A stretch of 64,000 nt of DNA from Sclerodactyla briareus (GCA_026419785.1 JAODTK010001888.1:333710-397709); one strand, 5' to 3'. Positions 1-13,950 are shown, numbered from the stretch's first letter. Numbers and translations: made by a program. The notes: generated from the letters alone by a model not told the origin.

Positions 1-3000
1 TATGACTTAAAAGTGCAAAACCCAGAATCAGACAGCCTATGGTTCCCACGTGTTGTGAGCTTTGAATATTCACGAAGACAGTAATTCTATACTGTACGAG
101 TTGCTGCAGCCAATCGATATTTAAATGTAATTAGCACACGCTGCACTGCTACATGGGTCATAGTTCGAATAGTATACGATATTTAAATAGGGTCTGACTA
201 TTTTAGGGTGCAGGTGATATGGATGATGTTTTCATGTCGCTCGCACGTCTAAACAGAAGGGTTCCAAATTCTTGGAGTTGGATGGGAGGTCTCCCAGGAC
301 CACACTCGATCTTACGAGCATCGATTGTTGAGGCTATATAAGCTGAATTTACATAGGGCACAAGTTTTCTCAGACGGTGATTATTTAAGGAAAGGGGGGG
401 GGAAAGTGTTCAGATTCGGGACTTCATCATTCTTCTGACTACGCCACTACCCAAATGATGCGGACAATCTGTTACACACATTCTCTACTGTTCCGTCATT
501 TTCATATTTGTTGCTACCTTCGTTTGTGACAGCCTCGCGATGCGGAGTCGGAAGAGTACACGATGAATGATAATTGAAATGAAATATTTCATTCAATTTA
601 TTGAAATATTAATGAACAGTCCGACTTTACTTTCTCATCTCAGTGGCTATTAAATATCAATCCAGGAAAACAACATCAGTGGGCCAAGCCTTACGTGAAA
701 AACACATCTCCCTGTTTCATAGTATTGTGAATCACCGATGTGATGAAACCAGCTAGGTATGCAATCGGGTATAATTCGGCATATTAGAATACGTTCACTC
801 ATCGTAAGATGGCCATCGATAAGAGTGATGATATTCATCATGATAGGGAAACGCGTCCTAGAGGAGAAGAAAACTGTTTGAACAATCTAGTGTCGTTCGA
901 AATATGCAACATTCCAACTACACCATTTAATGCCCAATACTGCGCGATTCAGATTCACCTGACTTCCCCAACAATGTTGCCTACACAACATATATTTGAT
1001 AAGTTCCGATATGTTATGAATTGCAACCACGAGGACTCGTAAAATTGTAAGTGTTCAATATAGGACAATTGCAGTTTACAATTCATGCAACCGTTGTGAT
1101 GTTGCTTCTTTTCGACAAAATAGCTATTCCTTCGAAAAACTGAAGATCAAGTGAAGATTCCTTTTTTTGTGATGGTAACTGGATTACTCTTGTCGTTAAT
1201 TGGCGTTTTACGCTGTATAATTCTTGACACCATCCAATTATCATACATTGAGATGATATTATTTGCTGAGAAATTTTATTCTGGAGAAATTGAAAGCATC
1301 GCCGAAAAAGATATCCAATAGCTTATGGGGACCACAAACCGGTCCGCGATCACGAATATTTTATATCACCCGTGCTGCTTTCATCAGATTGGTGGTGCAT
1401 TAGCCTCTTACAACATTGTGGTGAAAAATTATGTCGGAGGAAAAAAAACAGCAAACGAGATACGGGGTCCCAATGTTTTTATTAAGACATATTGTAATCA
1501 ATTTCATGAAATTAGTAGTTACCGGAGAGACCATTCCCCTCTTGATATGTCAGGGCGAGTATGCCTTTATTATAATGGTGATTTATTTGGTGATTATCGC
1601 GATATGAGCATTTGGTTTTAGAATTTGGATCTGCAGTACCGAAAGTAGACAAAAGGAAAAAAAAATCAATTAAACAGGCGAAGACCAACCTCGTCATCAT
1701 TGAAAACACTGCGATGGATTGTGGCTCTATAGGTAACGCAAGAATTCTATACCAAGTGGTGTATCAAAATAACTTGTCCTGTGTCGGAATGCAAATGTAG
1801 AAAGGTGCAATGACACTTGTCTTGATGGAATAACAGACTATTTCCAGTGTCGTTTTTGGATACGACGATTTATCGCGACTTCGGATTAGCAAGGCAGAGT
1901 AGCAGTATCAATATCGAGTAATGTGATACAGGTACATACACATATAAGTGGCGGATAGACCACGGGGGTTGCCACTCTACAATGTGTGTGAAGTTACTTC
2001 GAAGGAATCGTTGTAAATGTAAACACATTCAAATTAGAGTGTACACTCTAGCAAAATGATGTATCGAAAAAAGAAGAACATACCTGTGTCGCTAGTTCCC
2101 CTGCCACGATGTGTCAAATCAAAACATTAGATGTATGAAAGTGTTCTTTATCCCAAACAGCCAATCGTTCGCAGAATTATATCAAGTGCGTGAACTTGTT
2201 TCAATATTTGTCAAGCCTAAGGCCAGTTATTATCACAATTTACAAAATATAAACACCTACATATATATCGCTTTATACAGAGTGTAAAAACAATTCCTGG
2301 ACAATTCATCGATCCACGGCAACGGCAATTCGCTCGTTGTTGTTCTTTACATGGTATATGAAAGAATCAATGCAGTATTCAAGTTTATAATCACCAAATT
2401 TAAATCAATTTGACAGTCATAAAGGCCTACTTTATTCAGTGAATTTTGGTACGTATATTCTACTTCATTGTCAGCCAGATTGATTATATTAGCATAATGT
2501 TTTACATGACAAAAAATAATTGGTTAACATTGAATTGCTCGATGTGGGGTATTGCATATGTCTAATTACTGTACGTTCAGATCCACTGACAGAGGAACTA
2601 CCGCATAAGTCAACACTCGGTTGAATGACGTTGAGGGGTAAAATGACAAAGAATTTTGATAATTTGAACCCCGTCGCTCGAAATACGGCAATTCTCGCAC
2701 GCTGCTCTGAGGGAACCTCACCATGATTGACGACGTCGTGAAATAGTTTAGTTTACACAGAAAATAAAGACGATCGGAACCTGATATTTACAGTTGGATT
2801 TCCTCTTTAGAGACTCGATCAATTCGTTATTTAGTTTCAAAAAATTATTTTCGGCACTACGTTTTATTTTTTATTTTGTACAGAAGAAGAAATTTGCGAG
2901 TTATCTAATCTGATCAACCAACTAGAAGGAGAATGCAAGTATTATTCTGTAGCCATGAGTAAACAAACGGAGCTGCGTTCATTCCGTTTATTGTATTACA

Positions 3001-6000
3001 ATTCCCTGCTCAAAAGTGGACGAAATATATTGAGAACAAAGGAACGAGCGTTCTCCTACTACATACTATATCTCGCAACAAGATTTCTGTAGATCCACGT
3101 TATGTATATGGCATAATGAGTGGAAGTGTCCCTCTGAAGAACAAAATACCTTTGCTCATCCATTTTTTATCATTATCATCATTATTATTATATAGTCGTT
3201 GTCATCCTGATCGCCCGACAAAGTGTTGAATTACTGTTTGGAAAACATCATTCTACTACAGATTATAAGTCACCAACTCTCTTGATTTGTCATATTAGTT
3301 GTGAATTGACATTGCGCAGAGGTCAACGGAACTGCATGTGGAAATAATTGTCATCTTGTGGTCGAGAGCAGCTGTGGACATATCAGTTGGGCTCGGGATT
3401 TATGTCTTGCCCTCATCACTCGTGATTGCTGGTCTACGAGTTCTATTCAAAATGTTGTGTAGGGAATGATGAAACATGTCAGTCAACGAATGCTGGTATC
3501 TATTGACTAATTTGAAGATACATTAGTCAATGCCCGCAGTTACAGGCGGAAAATGCCATGGTACACAATATGTTAATCGACGCAAACCCTCGCGGATCAA
3601 GTATAATACAATTAAGGGACGCGGGCGTTGATGCATTAGAAATATTAAAGTTTTGTTAAATCAAAGTGCTTCTTCCGTGGGTACTTAAAATCCAGTCGCT
3701 CAAGGCTAGTCTGTACTTTTTAAACAGCTGCATTTTTTTGCTAGTCTAACGATATTAAATTCAAAACAACAGCCACATATCTCCTAATTAATGAGTTGGG
3801 TCCGTACTGAAGCTACGTATCGCTAGAGCAGAAGCCAGTTGAAAATGGGGGCAAAGGTTCAGACGTGTTCCAGACAACGGACCTGGATTGTATATGATAT
3901 GTAATTGTTCGTACTGGTTCCAGGATTTGGATAATTAGTAAACATTTGTTTATTAGACGTTATCTATTTCTATTTAAAGGTAAACAAGGGAGCTGAATAA
4001 GATGTGCAACTCGACAAATGTACGTAACTTGGTTCACTTCCTCCTTAGTTGAGGCTATATAATTGGGTATTCGTAAAATTTCAAGATGCTTACAACTCGA
4101 TATTTAGCCTCGTCAAATATTCGGGAAAAGTGGAAAGAGTGAAAACTGGTGGATGGAATATAGACTGGGGCATCAATATTACTTCGACAAAATACTTCAA
4201 TGGAACTTTTTGTCCTTCCTCAATGAGTTAAAAAGCTCGGGAAAGGAAAAGAGAATTGAACCATACGTAATAAGGTCCCATCGAGTTGCCAACTTTATCT
4301 ATGTATTCATCTGGATTTTTTTACCAGCATAGCCACCCTCTTGCATCGCCTCCAATCAGGCTCTTTTTATCTGTGATTTTTAAGGTGCTCAGTGTTCGGG
4401 ATTGTAACGTCCCTTTGTCAATTCGATCAATGATTCCTCCTCACTTCTGATCTCTCTTCTTGGCCAAATTTCTTGGAATTCACAATAGTTCACTATTTGA
4501 TACAAACTCCACCAAGCTTTGACAATATTGATGGCTAACTTCACTTGTATAATAGTATAGATGTCATGAGGTTTTGTCAGGTATGACGATGCTCCATCTA
4601 AATCAATTCCAGTGATTCGGTTTGTCACAAAGTTTGTCTCCCATTCTGAAACTAGGGCTAACAAAAAATTATACAGATTCAATATCACTGTTTGAACAAA
4701 GTAGTAAAATTTCGTTCAATAATACCAACACTTTGTGGCTTTTCGTCGCGTCCAAGCTCTGTCTGCCAAAATCAGCGAACAATACACATACACTCGAGAT
4801 TTTTTCCTCCTCTGTGGGATTAATTATTTCTTCCATCAGTATCAGTTATGTCAATTTCATACCAAAAATGTATGAATCCTAACATTCTCAACAACTTGAT
4901 TCGCCACTTTTCTGACCTTGACATCGCCCTGTTTGAGTCGTACGAGCTGTTCCTGAAACTTGCCCACCTTGTTACTGGGCTATCACTTTCAACTCTTCCA
5001 ATTCGCGGATCTCGGGACGCAGCCCAAGGTCGATATCATCAATGCACTGCCGGAGAGTACAAAGTCCTTTATACTAAACCTGCAATTAGAGATTCTGTCC
5101 AGCTATACTACGTTTCTCAGATTCCAGTCACCATGCTAATTATTAGTAACAGTTTTCTTATAAGTGATACAAATACAGTAATCTCTCGGTAAATGTTCCA
5201 TATTTTTTTTCAGGATCTGATGATATATAAGGTTGAGGGGTCCACGAATTGGATACTCGTGAGCGGTCTCTTGTCATACAAAGTTGTTATTTTTTCATCT
5301 TTTCAGTCTTCGGATGTCTCCATTACACCAGGACCTTCTGAAAAGAAATAATTGTAGAGGCTTTGCAATATTGCCTATTATCTGAGGTATCATGATTTGC
5401 CATCGTTCTGTCATACTGCTTCTTCTGATCTAAGTGCAGCAATCGTAATTTCTCAAAGACTAATCTCTGTTTTTTTACTATTCGTAACTATATAAAAAAA
5501 AATAGAGTAGCTTCCGGCCTAACTCTAGTTTTCTTTGGAAAAAAGATTTGCAGAGGTTGGGTGGTGGAAGCATTCACTATGTCCTCTATGTAGTAATCGA
5601 TACAGTCAATCCTTTACTCCGTTAAAATCGTGTGTAATTATTCATTGAGACCAACACATGAAAATAACCTTGGAAGGGCGAACACGTTCGTATGAATTAC
5701 TAGGATATTCTGCGGGATTTACTATTCCATGTTTGCGTTTCCTATAAAAGCGATTATTCTCCGACTGCACAGCGTAATCCACTAGTCACCAAATATGGGA
5801 GCTTTCCGGGTCTATTTGTCCTTCAATAACCTGTGCAGGTGAGGCATTTTGCCGAGGACAAGCATTTGTACGTAGGAGACGCAGTACAATGACAGTAGAA
5901 ATTTAGGTGACCAGGTTTGCTCTTCAGTAACGGTTGGTGGAGCATGACTTGGGGTGGGAGTGAATTCATTTTATAGGTATTAGTCGTAGTTGAAATTGTA

Positions 6001-7260
6001 GGAATTCTCACTGAATTCGAAACACATATGTTTAATTTAAGTAATGTTTTATATTTTTTATAGATATTTTTTAGAGGTTCATTACAAGAAAAAACGTTGG
6101 TTGATTCGCTGTAGTATTCAGTGAACCATATTCTATTGGTGATCCGATCATTACATTAGCGTTTATCAGCCCACAAAACTTTCCTAACCTTTATGGGGTT
6201 ATTTGCGTTGTTTTGCCTTCACGCCACGCTGTTGTTACAGCGCCGTTCATGCAAAAATGGACTTCCCTATAGCCATCGAAAAGCGTAGACACGTATAACA
6301 AACGCTAAAGAATTCACTAAATTCTTCAAGACGTGGCAATTGGTTCGACTTCCAATTAATGGTGTGGTGTCATCTTGATAGCCCATATGGAACACATTGT
6401 TAAGTCGCGTGATGGAGAACAAGCCAGAGGACTGGAGGGAAGGGCTATCAGCTCGACAATTGCAAAATCGGGGAGGGGGGAGGGAATACTCTTTTTATTG
6501 AGCTATTCCTGGGTTATCAAATCATATGGAATAGGAATTGTTAAACGTATAGGAAACAACTGTGTATTCAGTCACCCCCCCCCCCCAAAAAAAAAAAACA
6601 ACCACCATATTCTCAATGTACTCGCGGTGAAGCAATGCCATGTAATTAATGTGGACGAGCGTCATTGTTGTATCTTCAATTCGATAAAGGAACAACTGGG
6701 TGAATGCAAAATACAGGATGTTGTGATGTTTTTTCTGACAATGAACGTTTATAAATATCTGTTATGAGAAGTGAGGAAACACACTGAAAATGCGACTTGA
6801 TCCGGAGTTTCGATTTCAACGTCATACATAATTGGGGATATGGAGCCAACATGAAGGATAGTCATTCTTCCGTTGGCGTCGTCGGCAGTAGGAAAAGTCG
6901 ATTTTCTGTTTGTCACTAATGTAAGAAAGCACGGTTTAGCTCCCACTGGAGAGGAAGGATGATCAAATATAAAGAAATATGAAAAAGTTGTTTATTGAAC
7001 TACAAAACCGTTATATCCTTGGGAGAAGATGCTGATGAATCGGTGAGATACGCTGCGTGAAGAATGTTGAAGAATGTGTTAGTAAGACGATAGTTTGTTT
7101 GTACCGTTCATTGAGAAAAAAGAAGAATAAAACATGATCTAACATATACCTTCATTCAGTGACACCGTATGTTTTTGTTTATTTACGATGAAGCATGATG
7201 AGGAAGATGTCATTGGTGCATAAGGCCAAACAAAAACATTAAATAGTGCAATGTAGGCCA
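1..7260. other. No recognised gene or element
   Basis: Both strands are dense in stop codons and the open stretches are all under about 135 codons. I see no protein motif, tRNA, inverted repeat or tandem array that I can support. A homopolymer junction of about 13 C followed by about 12 A lies near 6572-6598. The minus strand at 4380-5200 has short charged stretches that might once have been coding, but stops break every frame and nothing is identifiable. Confidence 0.6.
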
Positions 7261-7326
7261 ATTTATTATTATTATTATTATATTATTATTATTATTATAT
7301 TATTATTATTATTATTATTATTATAT
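7261..7326 (-). repeat. (ATT)n microsatellite, 3' tail of a retrotransposon
   Basis: About 65 bases of ATT units are interrupted by single-base losses where TATATT replaces TATTATT. Read on the minus strand it is (AAT)n and lies directly downstream of the retrotransposon C-terminal remnant at 7327-8010. That is where the 3' tail of a LINE copied by target-primed reverse transcription is expected. Confidence 0.8.
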
Positions 7327-8010
7327 TCTTTACATTCTCATTACAACTCTCTTGGTTGTACGTCCGTATATTCTTCCGTGACCTCGGAATTCTACCCGGG
7401 TTTTGGGAGGTCTAGAGTGTCGTCAGAATATGTGAGCAGTGCCCAGAAGTGCGGCTTTGAGAAGGTTTAGTACTGATTGCAGATACTCAGTATTGTGTTG
7501 ATTCCAGTCTTGGGTGTGGTAGCTCCTAGTGCGGCCGATCACTACAGTATTTCACTCTGTATTTCGAGGTTCCACGAATGGTCTTCTGCTTGTTATGACC
7601 CTGTCAGTTCTGATTCGGAATTCCAGAGGATTTTAACCTTCTCGTACCATTCCTGGCTTTGCGTGCGTGGAGCCACGCGGTACTTGATATGGAGTATGTC
7701 CGCAGTGTGCAGGATTCTCTGGATGTTGATGAGCAGTGGCCACGTCATCATGCTTTTCAGGTACATGGATCGGCCAGTTTCTGATATGCCCATGTTAGGT
7801 GGCTGACTGTCTCATTTGCCTCATTGCACATTCTGTACTTTGGATCATTGGAGGTGCGGAGTATTCTGGCTCGATGGTGCTTGGTGGTGAGGGCTTGGTC
7901 CTGCGCATCTGTTATTAGTGCTTCGGTCTCAGTCTTCAGCCATGTGCATGTGGTCCATCTGTAGGCGAATTCTGTTCTCTCGTCTTCCCCCTCCTCGGGT
8001 ATTGACTTGC
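7327..8010 (-). mobile_element. Non-LTR retrotransposon C-terminal remnant
   Basis: Read on the minus strand from about 8010 down, the conceptual product contains AQDQALTTKHHRARILR (near 7910-7860), then a C-rich block with CNEANETVSHL (near 7843-7810), then EWYEKVKILWN (near 7650) and LKAALLGTAHI just before the AAT tail. This order matches the region downstream of the RT domain in a common LINE family of aquatic invertebrates: AQDQAL, a Cys/His knuckle followed by EWYEH..KVLWD, a VVVGALG block and LLGTARILR. The alignment is from memory. The usual second Cys/His half after SHI is degraded (SHLTWAYQ). Several frameshifts and stops break it, so it is dead. It is 5'-truncated, since no RT core is visible upstream on the minus strand. 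The clade is uncertain (R2/NeSL-like or CR1-like). Confidence 0.65.
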
Positions 8011-8020
8011 GTTTGTTTCT

Positions 8021-9985
8021 GCACTGAACTCACATACAAAAGTCAATGTAATAGTAATGGTACCTCTCCAAGCATTCACGCAATTATGGCGCACTACACA
8101 GTATGATATACACAGTCATGGGAAATATGAGAACTCGTAAGTAAAAATGGGATTATGACATGAGAGCGCAGTAGTATCCATCAACATGATCGGATGCCAT
8201 GGGCAAGGTAGTGCAATAATGTGAACTACATGACGCAGTAGCTATCACCAACCTAGACGCATAAGGAGCGTGGTAGCGTATTGTACTCTACTGTCCTGCC
8301 AGTTGTCGGACACATTGCAATAGGGTGTATATATCGTTACGCGATTAGACGATCATGCTGCATTCCTACAGCAAAGTCGAGTTATCAATATGTCGATTGT
8401 TTACCGTTGTGTCGTTGACATCAGCGTAACCCCAGTGCACTAAATGATCCACGTGGACCGCACGCGCCAGCATAAGTAGGTCCACTTAATCTACATGGTA
8501 GATTGGCTTCACTTAACATGCATAGTATACTCTTATAGGTCCCGTCTAAAAAGAAGTGAAACTAGTGGTAAAACAACCTGATTTTACCCCTGAAAACAAC
8601 TTTCTAACGCCAGATTTGATTTTCAAAAACAACTCTCGCATCATCGCTGCAACGTACGTCCTATAATTTGGGCAGGTTCATAGAAAAAGTTATTTTTATC
8701 GCCAATATCTTCATTGCATGCGACAATTCTGACGCATGGAGTATAGAAATAACCGTTTTTGGCGGAGTTAGTGATTGCGTTTGCTCGCCCCTAGGGAAAA
8801 ATGTCCGCTCCAAACAGAGTGATTTAATGAAATGAGTAGTTGTTGGTGCTGATTATGATTCAAGGGTAATCGGTGAACATACCAATCGTGATATTTCTCA
8901 GTTCTGTTGTTATTAGTTTCAGGGTCAGCAGGCCTGCATCAACTGTTTGTATTTTCATGTGTACAATCAACAAAATATTTATTTTTTTATATTTGGGAGT
9001 AAAAGCCACCCCACTTTACGTTGCGTTGAGTACTGGGCCATTTCCCCTTGGCCATTCCCGGAACTCCTTGAAATGCGATGCTTCTGTCAACAGGCTGTTA
9101 TTTATCCCTATTCTAAGATCATAACCCCCTCACCTTTGTACATGAAAGAATGAATGAGCTGGGATGGGTCCGCTAGAAAAAATGGGCCCACGAAAATGGT
9201 AAAAATTTTTAGATATTCGACGTACCGCCGGATCAAGTGATATTGTAGACTACCCACTGAAGATCATGAAATGGGTCATGCAGAACAAATCGGCTGCTGT
9301 AGAGCCGTGCCAGAAGACCTTCATCTAGGCCCCTCCGGAAAACTATAAGAGCATATATAGATGGCTCATCGAGTCCAAAAAACAGGATAACCACAGACAA
9401 TAGTCACGGAACATGGTACTTACAAGTTTATTCGATTCCCTCCTCCCTCCTTCCGAGGGGTCCCTGGGTGAGTACTTGCACTACTTGCCATGCATATTAT
9501 GGTGACAATGCAAGAAATTGTTACGAAAACCTTAGTTAGGTACACCTCTAAGAAGGCCACAGAGAAACCTAGTATTTTAAAAATTACCAAATACGAACAC
9601 ATAGTAGGCTCGGGAAAATGAAAACAATTTTCAACTGGGCTTGTCGTTTCGAACAATAATCTTTACCACTCTGGAACCACCCTACCTCCTCCAAACGCAC
9701 TGGGAGTGCTGGGTGTTGTTGGTTCTTTTCAATAACATTGCTGACCTTGCTACATTGACTTTCAATCAATTGATCTCGTAAGTTATGTTCCAGGCAAATT
9801 CGTTGGGCGCTGGGGTTAGGCAGAATTATCAATTGATTTTTACCTTAACATTTTGTGGGACGAAATGTCCATGTCCTGTGTAATAACGTCAGAAATGACT
9901 TGGCATGTCAAATGTTGCTAAATGCGAACTTATAATATACCAAATCAATAAAAACTGAGCATATGTTAGAACTCCTGTTCGACCC
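8021..9985. other. No recognised gene or element
   Basis: Only short ORFs in unrelated frames are present, none with a motif, splice context or repeat partner that I could find in this window. At 8520-8790 there is a run of balanced, fairly low-complexity sequence that could be an old interspersed repeat, but it has no identifiable ends. Confidence 0.5.
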
Positions 9986-12720
9986 AATCTCCGCCTACAT
10001 GACAAACATAGTACGTAGTTAGTTACTGAAAGGGGTCAGGAAGGCCAAAGTCCTCATGAGAGACCATGAAGCCACAAACCGCCTCAAAAGAGAAGAACAA
10101 CACAGATGCCTGAAGAATCGCCCACAATTCTGGAAAATTAAATCAAACTGTGCTGGAACACATAACACTCTTAGACAGAAAAAAACATCTTCAGGAAGGC
10201 TATCCCTCGTTGATAAACTCTTGCGAGAAGACAATATTTCCGAAGGTCCAATTACAACGTTTAACTGAGTTGAGGCAATGTCCCCTTTGGAAAACTCAAA
10301 GAAATAGCCGAAGGAAAGGCCCCGAATCATGGACAAGTTTTAAAAAACCTGGAAGTCAAAATCACCTCGAGTTAGTCTCAGCCCATCGAAGTTAGACAGA
10401 GAAGCCTTAATCTTCCTAGTAGGTAAATCTCATGAATAGTGAATAAATCTAGTGGGCCCTCGCTGAACGTTTTCAATACCTGCTTGTCTTTCGTGAAACA
10501 TGGATTCCATACGTGGACAGATACTCCAGGTTGAGGTTTCACCAGCTCTTAAACAGCCTGACAAAAATATTTATCAAGGCAGTTGAAGTGAATTCTGATC
10601 AAGCTAAGAATTATTCACCTTTCCTCGCAGCTTCAGTATGCATAGAAGGTTTCAAAGAAGAATAAAAATGAATACCGAATTTTTTCTATGAATTTACCTG
10701 ATTCTATTTTGCCGTTCAATTGAAAGAAGAGTTTGACGATTGTGGTAACCAACATGCATAACTTCGCACTATCCGCATTGAAAAACATTTGCCAATCGAT
10801 AAGACCATTCGAAGATCATATCAAATTCCTTTGAACATTGCAACATCATCATTAGAAGCAACCACCCGTACAAATTGGTCTCGTCCCACAAACTTTTCAA
10901 CTCTGGAATGCCACCGAATCTTCGAGATAGTCAATATACGCCAGAAGAATAAAGGCCCAAGAACTGATCCTTGTGGGAACACCACTAGTGATCCTTTGCC
11001 ATGGACGACGAACGCCATTGATGACAACTCGTTGTCTCCTATCGAGAAGCCACTGACGAATCCACGTAAAAAAAAAAAAAAAAAAAATGGGACCATTCCA
11101 ATGCCAAAACTTTTCAATGGGGCAAGAGCGCTCATGAGAAACCATGAGAGTAGTCAAACACACGATTTTCCTAAAACCATGCTGAGAAACCCGGAATTAG
11201 ACTGTACTCATCGAGAAAAAATATACAATATGCTCCGAATGATGGATTCTAACACCTTGCAGACAACACTAGTAATACTCACTGGCCTGTAATTTTACAA
11301 GGAAGAGACCGGGTGCCCTTTCTCGAAAATTGGAGAAAGAAAGAAATGCCATCCAGATCGGCTCTCGAAAAACAAGGAACCAGTAGCTCGAAGCTCTGTG
11401 GAATATTGACAAAAACAAAACACATTGAAAGCTATAATATCTTGACTTCCTTGCACCAAAGCTTACCAAAAACTCTTACAGTATCCACATGAACCTGGAA
11501 TCACTAATCAGAAATAAATGATTAAATTATATTCTGGTAGGAAAAGAACATGCTGCGAAAGAAACAATTGCGGTGACATAAAAAAAAGAGGCAGATCCTT
11601 ACCTACCACTAGTCCACTACTACCATCAGACCAAACAATATATGGATAATTAAAATTCAACCATTAAAATCGTACAGATTACACGGAAACTTTGAAGAGC
11701 ATGTCGAAAAGAAGCGAGTTTTTGCTTTCAGAGCTGTTGGAAGAACGATATACAACACCGACTATAAAGGATCTGGGAATAACTGGAGCGTTGGACGGTA
11801 TTTCACCCATACAGAATTGACGTAACTACAAACACCAATATCTGATCAGTGATTCAGTCAGACCTCACATACAGCAAGACTCCACCCCAATGCCACGGAG
11901 AGTATCTGTCCGATCTTGCCTATAAGCATCATAAATGGAACATGAAATTCGGCTGAGGAAATGTTCACTGTTTAGCCAAGACTCCAACTACGTCAGTACG
12001 TCAGGCTTGCGTTCCTGGACCAAATTAGGAACTCATCAAATTTATCCCTTATACCTTGAACATTAGCGCAGAAAAAATACAGCCTGCTAATATGCCTATC
12101 GCGTATAGTGGATCTAGCTTGCCCGGCCTAGTATCACTGGGTGGACTACTTTTTACAACCTGTCAGTATTGGAATCTGATACTTCCGCACCCGAATCTAG
12201 TTTAACAACCCTTCCACACAGAAATTAACCAACTTGCCAACTGAGGCCCCTTTACCATTAAGGTGAAGACCATCCTTAGCGAAAAAATCTCTCCCTCTCC
12301 AGAAACACGACACGTCCCACTGCTTTCCCTGCCCGCGGGGCCCCCACTCCAGAACTCCAACCACCTTTTTAGCCCACTATCTTCTTATTAGCAACTCGGT
12401 CGTCAAACCTGCGGAGAATACCACAAATCGCGACTTCGACTGGACAGACCTAAGCTTGGCACAAACAATCTACAAATCGGAATCTAACTGCACGATGTGG
12501 TCGTTCAGGTGAGAGGGCGCTGTTTTGGTGTGAGGGAGCTCTCAATCCCTGTGTGCTGAGACACGGGCAATAAACCCATTCGAGAATTTTTTTGGCTTGT
12601 TGGAGCGTGAAGCAACAATTGTGGTGAACGAAAATTCAGGCAGACACCCCCCAAAGCCAAAACATTGGATCAAGAGAAAATTAAAAAATAGTTCCGTGAG
12701 GAAATCAGTCAGCGAGGCTT
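9986..12720 (-). mobile_element. CR1/L2-like LINE, near full-length but degenerate
   Basis: All parts lie on the minus strand in element order. The ORF1 end carries an SGNH-esterase signature, DGLHLNGKG, at 12274-12248, preceded by a VVFSAGL-like block. A short spacer leads to ANVQGIRDKFDEF near 12060-12020, the usual start of an APE endonuclease. Next come ESWLN (11984-11970), RQDRTDTL (around 11900), a GGGVLLYVRS-like block and VGVVYRSSNSSES (11764-11724). The reverse transcriptase follows with YRPVSITSVVCKVLESIIR (11294-11235). It continues with a WL.DRRQRVVING block and GVP/QGSVLGPLFF (10982-10943), where one extra A shifts the frame inside the motif, then a decayed FADD box (SNDDVAMF). 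The C-terminal tail runs to about 10000. It contains several frameshifts, stops and an A-run at 11068-11086. The tail resembles the copy at 62463-63230. The family assignment is confident, the exact ends are not. Confidence 0.8.
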
Positions 12721-13833
12721 CTCAGCAGAGGCTCGCCAAGTGAAAACCAGGCAGTAAATTCAAACTATTCTACAGCAATATTTGAATGCATTGGCTCACT
12801 GTTGACTGACGAAGATACTACTCCGGAGTCTGGATCAGTATCATTAGTACCGCTCTGGTTGCAGTCCGTTATCTGAACACGAAAAACAGTATAGACTTCG
12901 ATATGATATTGCTTTCTTCATTATTGTTATAATGATTTTAAGTTCAGAGTGACTCAATTTCGATACAGAGACCGAGACCGGGGAAATTCGAGACGAGGAC
13001 CGGGGCGATATCTAACACCGAGACTGAGACCAATTGGGGTCCGAGACCGAGACCGAATGTACATATTGTATAGGAAAATGAAACGAGCTATTCAACTTCC
13101 TAAAACATAAACTGTTTTACCCCTCTAGTAACGACCTCATCATCGGGAGTTCATCAGTTCAATGATTCTGACCCTCTATTGCTGGAGACTACTACAAAAT
13201 ATAGACAGTGGGCACGGTCACACCAGCAAAAACTGCTAGTCGATTTAACGCAGATGAATCCTCGACCAACAGTCGATAAATGTTGTTGATGCTGAACACA
13301 ATACAAATTAAATTTCGCGATTTTATCGTAAGGGTTCATTAGTTTAGACAAGAAAATACCAGATTTGAAGATTCTTGAAATCGGTTCAAGTGATGTTACA
13401 CGAGCATTCGTATTAGGAAACCGAATTGAAGCTATTGCTTCGCGCTAAAAAAAAAAGTCAGTGTGCTTCACTGCCTCCCCGGACAGTGCACATTTTCTCA
13501 TTTCAAGTCGTAGCTGCCTGTCAACTTAGTTACAGAAAGAGCATACACAGTTATGTTTACACAATGTTACCACACGTAGCGAGCGAGACGGCCAGAAAAT
13601 ATATGGTATTTCTACGTAATCACACGGAATTGACAGGGAACTGGAGTGTCCTTCCTCCCGATGTGTGGAGTGGCCGCCAAACCACACTAGGGAACATTCA
13701 GCTGTCCCTCACCAATATCGGTACTGCCTTGCTTTTCCTACTCTACATCCGATAGGCTCTCCTATTCGGAGCATAAATTGTCTCCTATTCAGGAGAATTT
13801 GAATAATTCATGAGGCTGCCATATTGTATTTTT
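12721..13833. other. Upstream flank of LINE; GAGACC-rich tract
   Basis: No gene is recognised. At 12965-13060 there is a degenerate iteration of GAGACCGAGACC-like hexamers, about ten imperfect copies, which may be the 5' UTR of the adjacent minus-strand LINE or a simple repeat. The remainder holds only short unrelated ORFs. Confidence 0.45.
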
Positions 13834-13950
13834 GGAGCGTGGTGGTTTAATTGGCAATTGGCAAAAAGCTTGTAACCAGAGGTTGTGGGCTCGAGCCCGC
13901 CACGTTGTACCCTTGAACAAGGTACTTTATCCCGCTTGCTCCTCTCCATG
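13834..13950 (+). mobile_element. tRNA-derived SINE
   Basis: An A-box-like TGGTTTAATTGG at 13843-13854 is followed after a tRNA-like distance by a B-box-like GGGCTCGAGCCC at 13887-13898. Just downstream is ACCCTTGAACAAGGTACTTT, close to the 'CCTTGNNCAAGGCACTT' motif that follows the tRNA head in many invertebrate SINEs. The A box is poor and there is no intact acceptor stem, so this is a SINE head and not a working tRNA gene. Confidence 0.65.

Noticed and set aside
10036..10270. Plus-strand frame resembling the basic linker before an RT domain (REEQHRCL ... FWKIKSN)
   Set aside because: The minus strand of the same segment continues the C-terminal tail of the minus-strand LINE and matches the 63-kb copy, so the plus-strand likeness is accidental.
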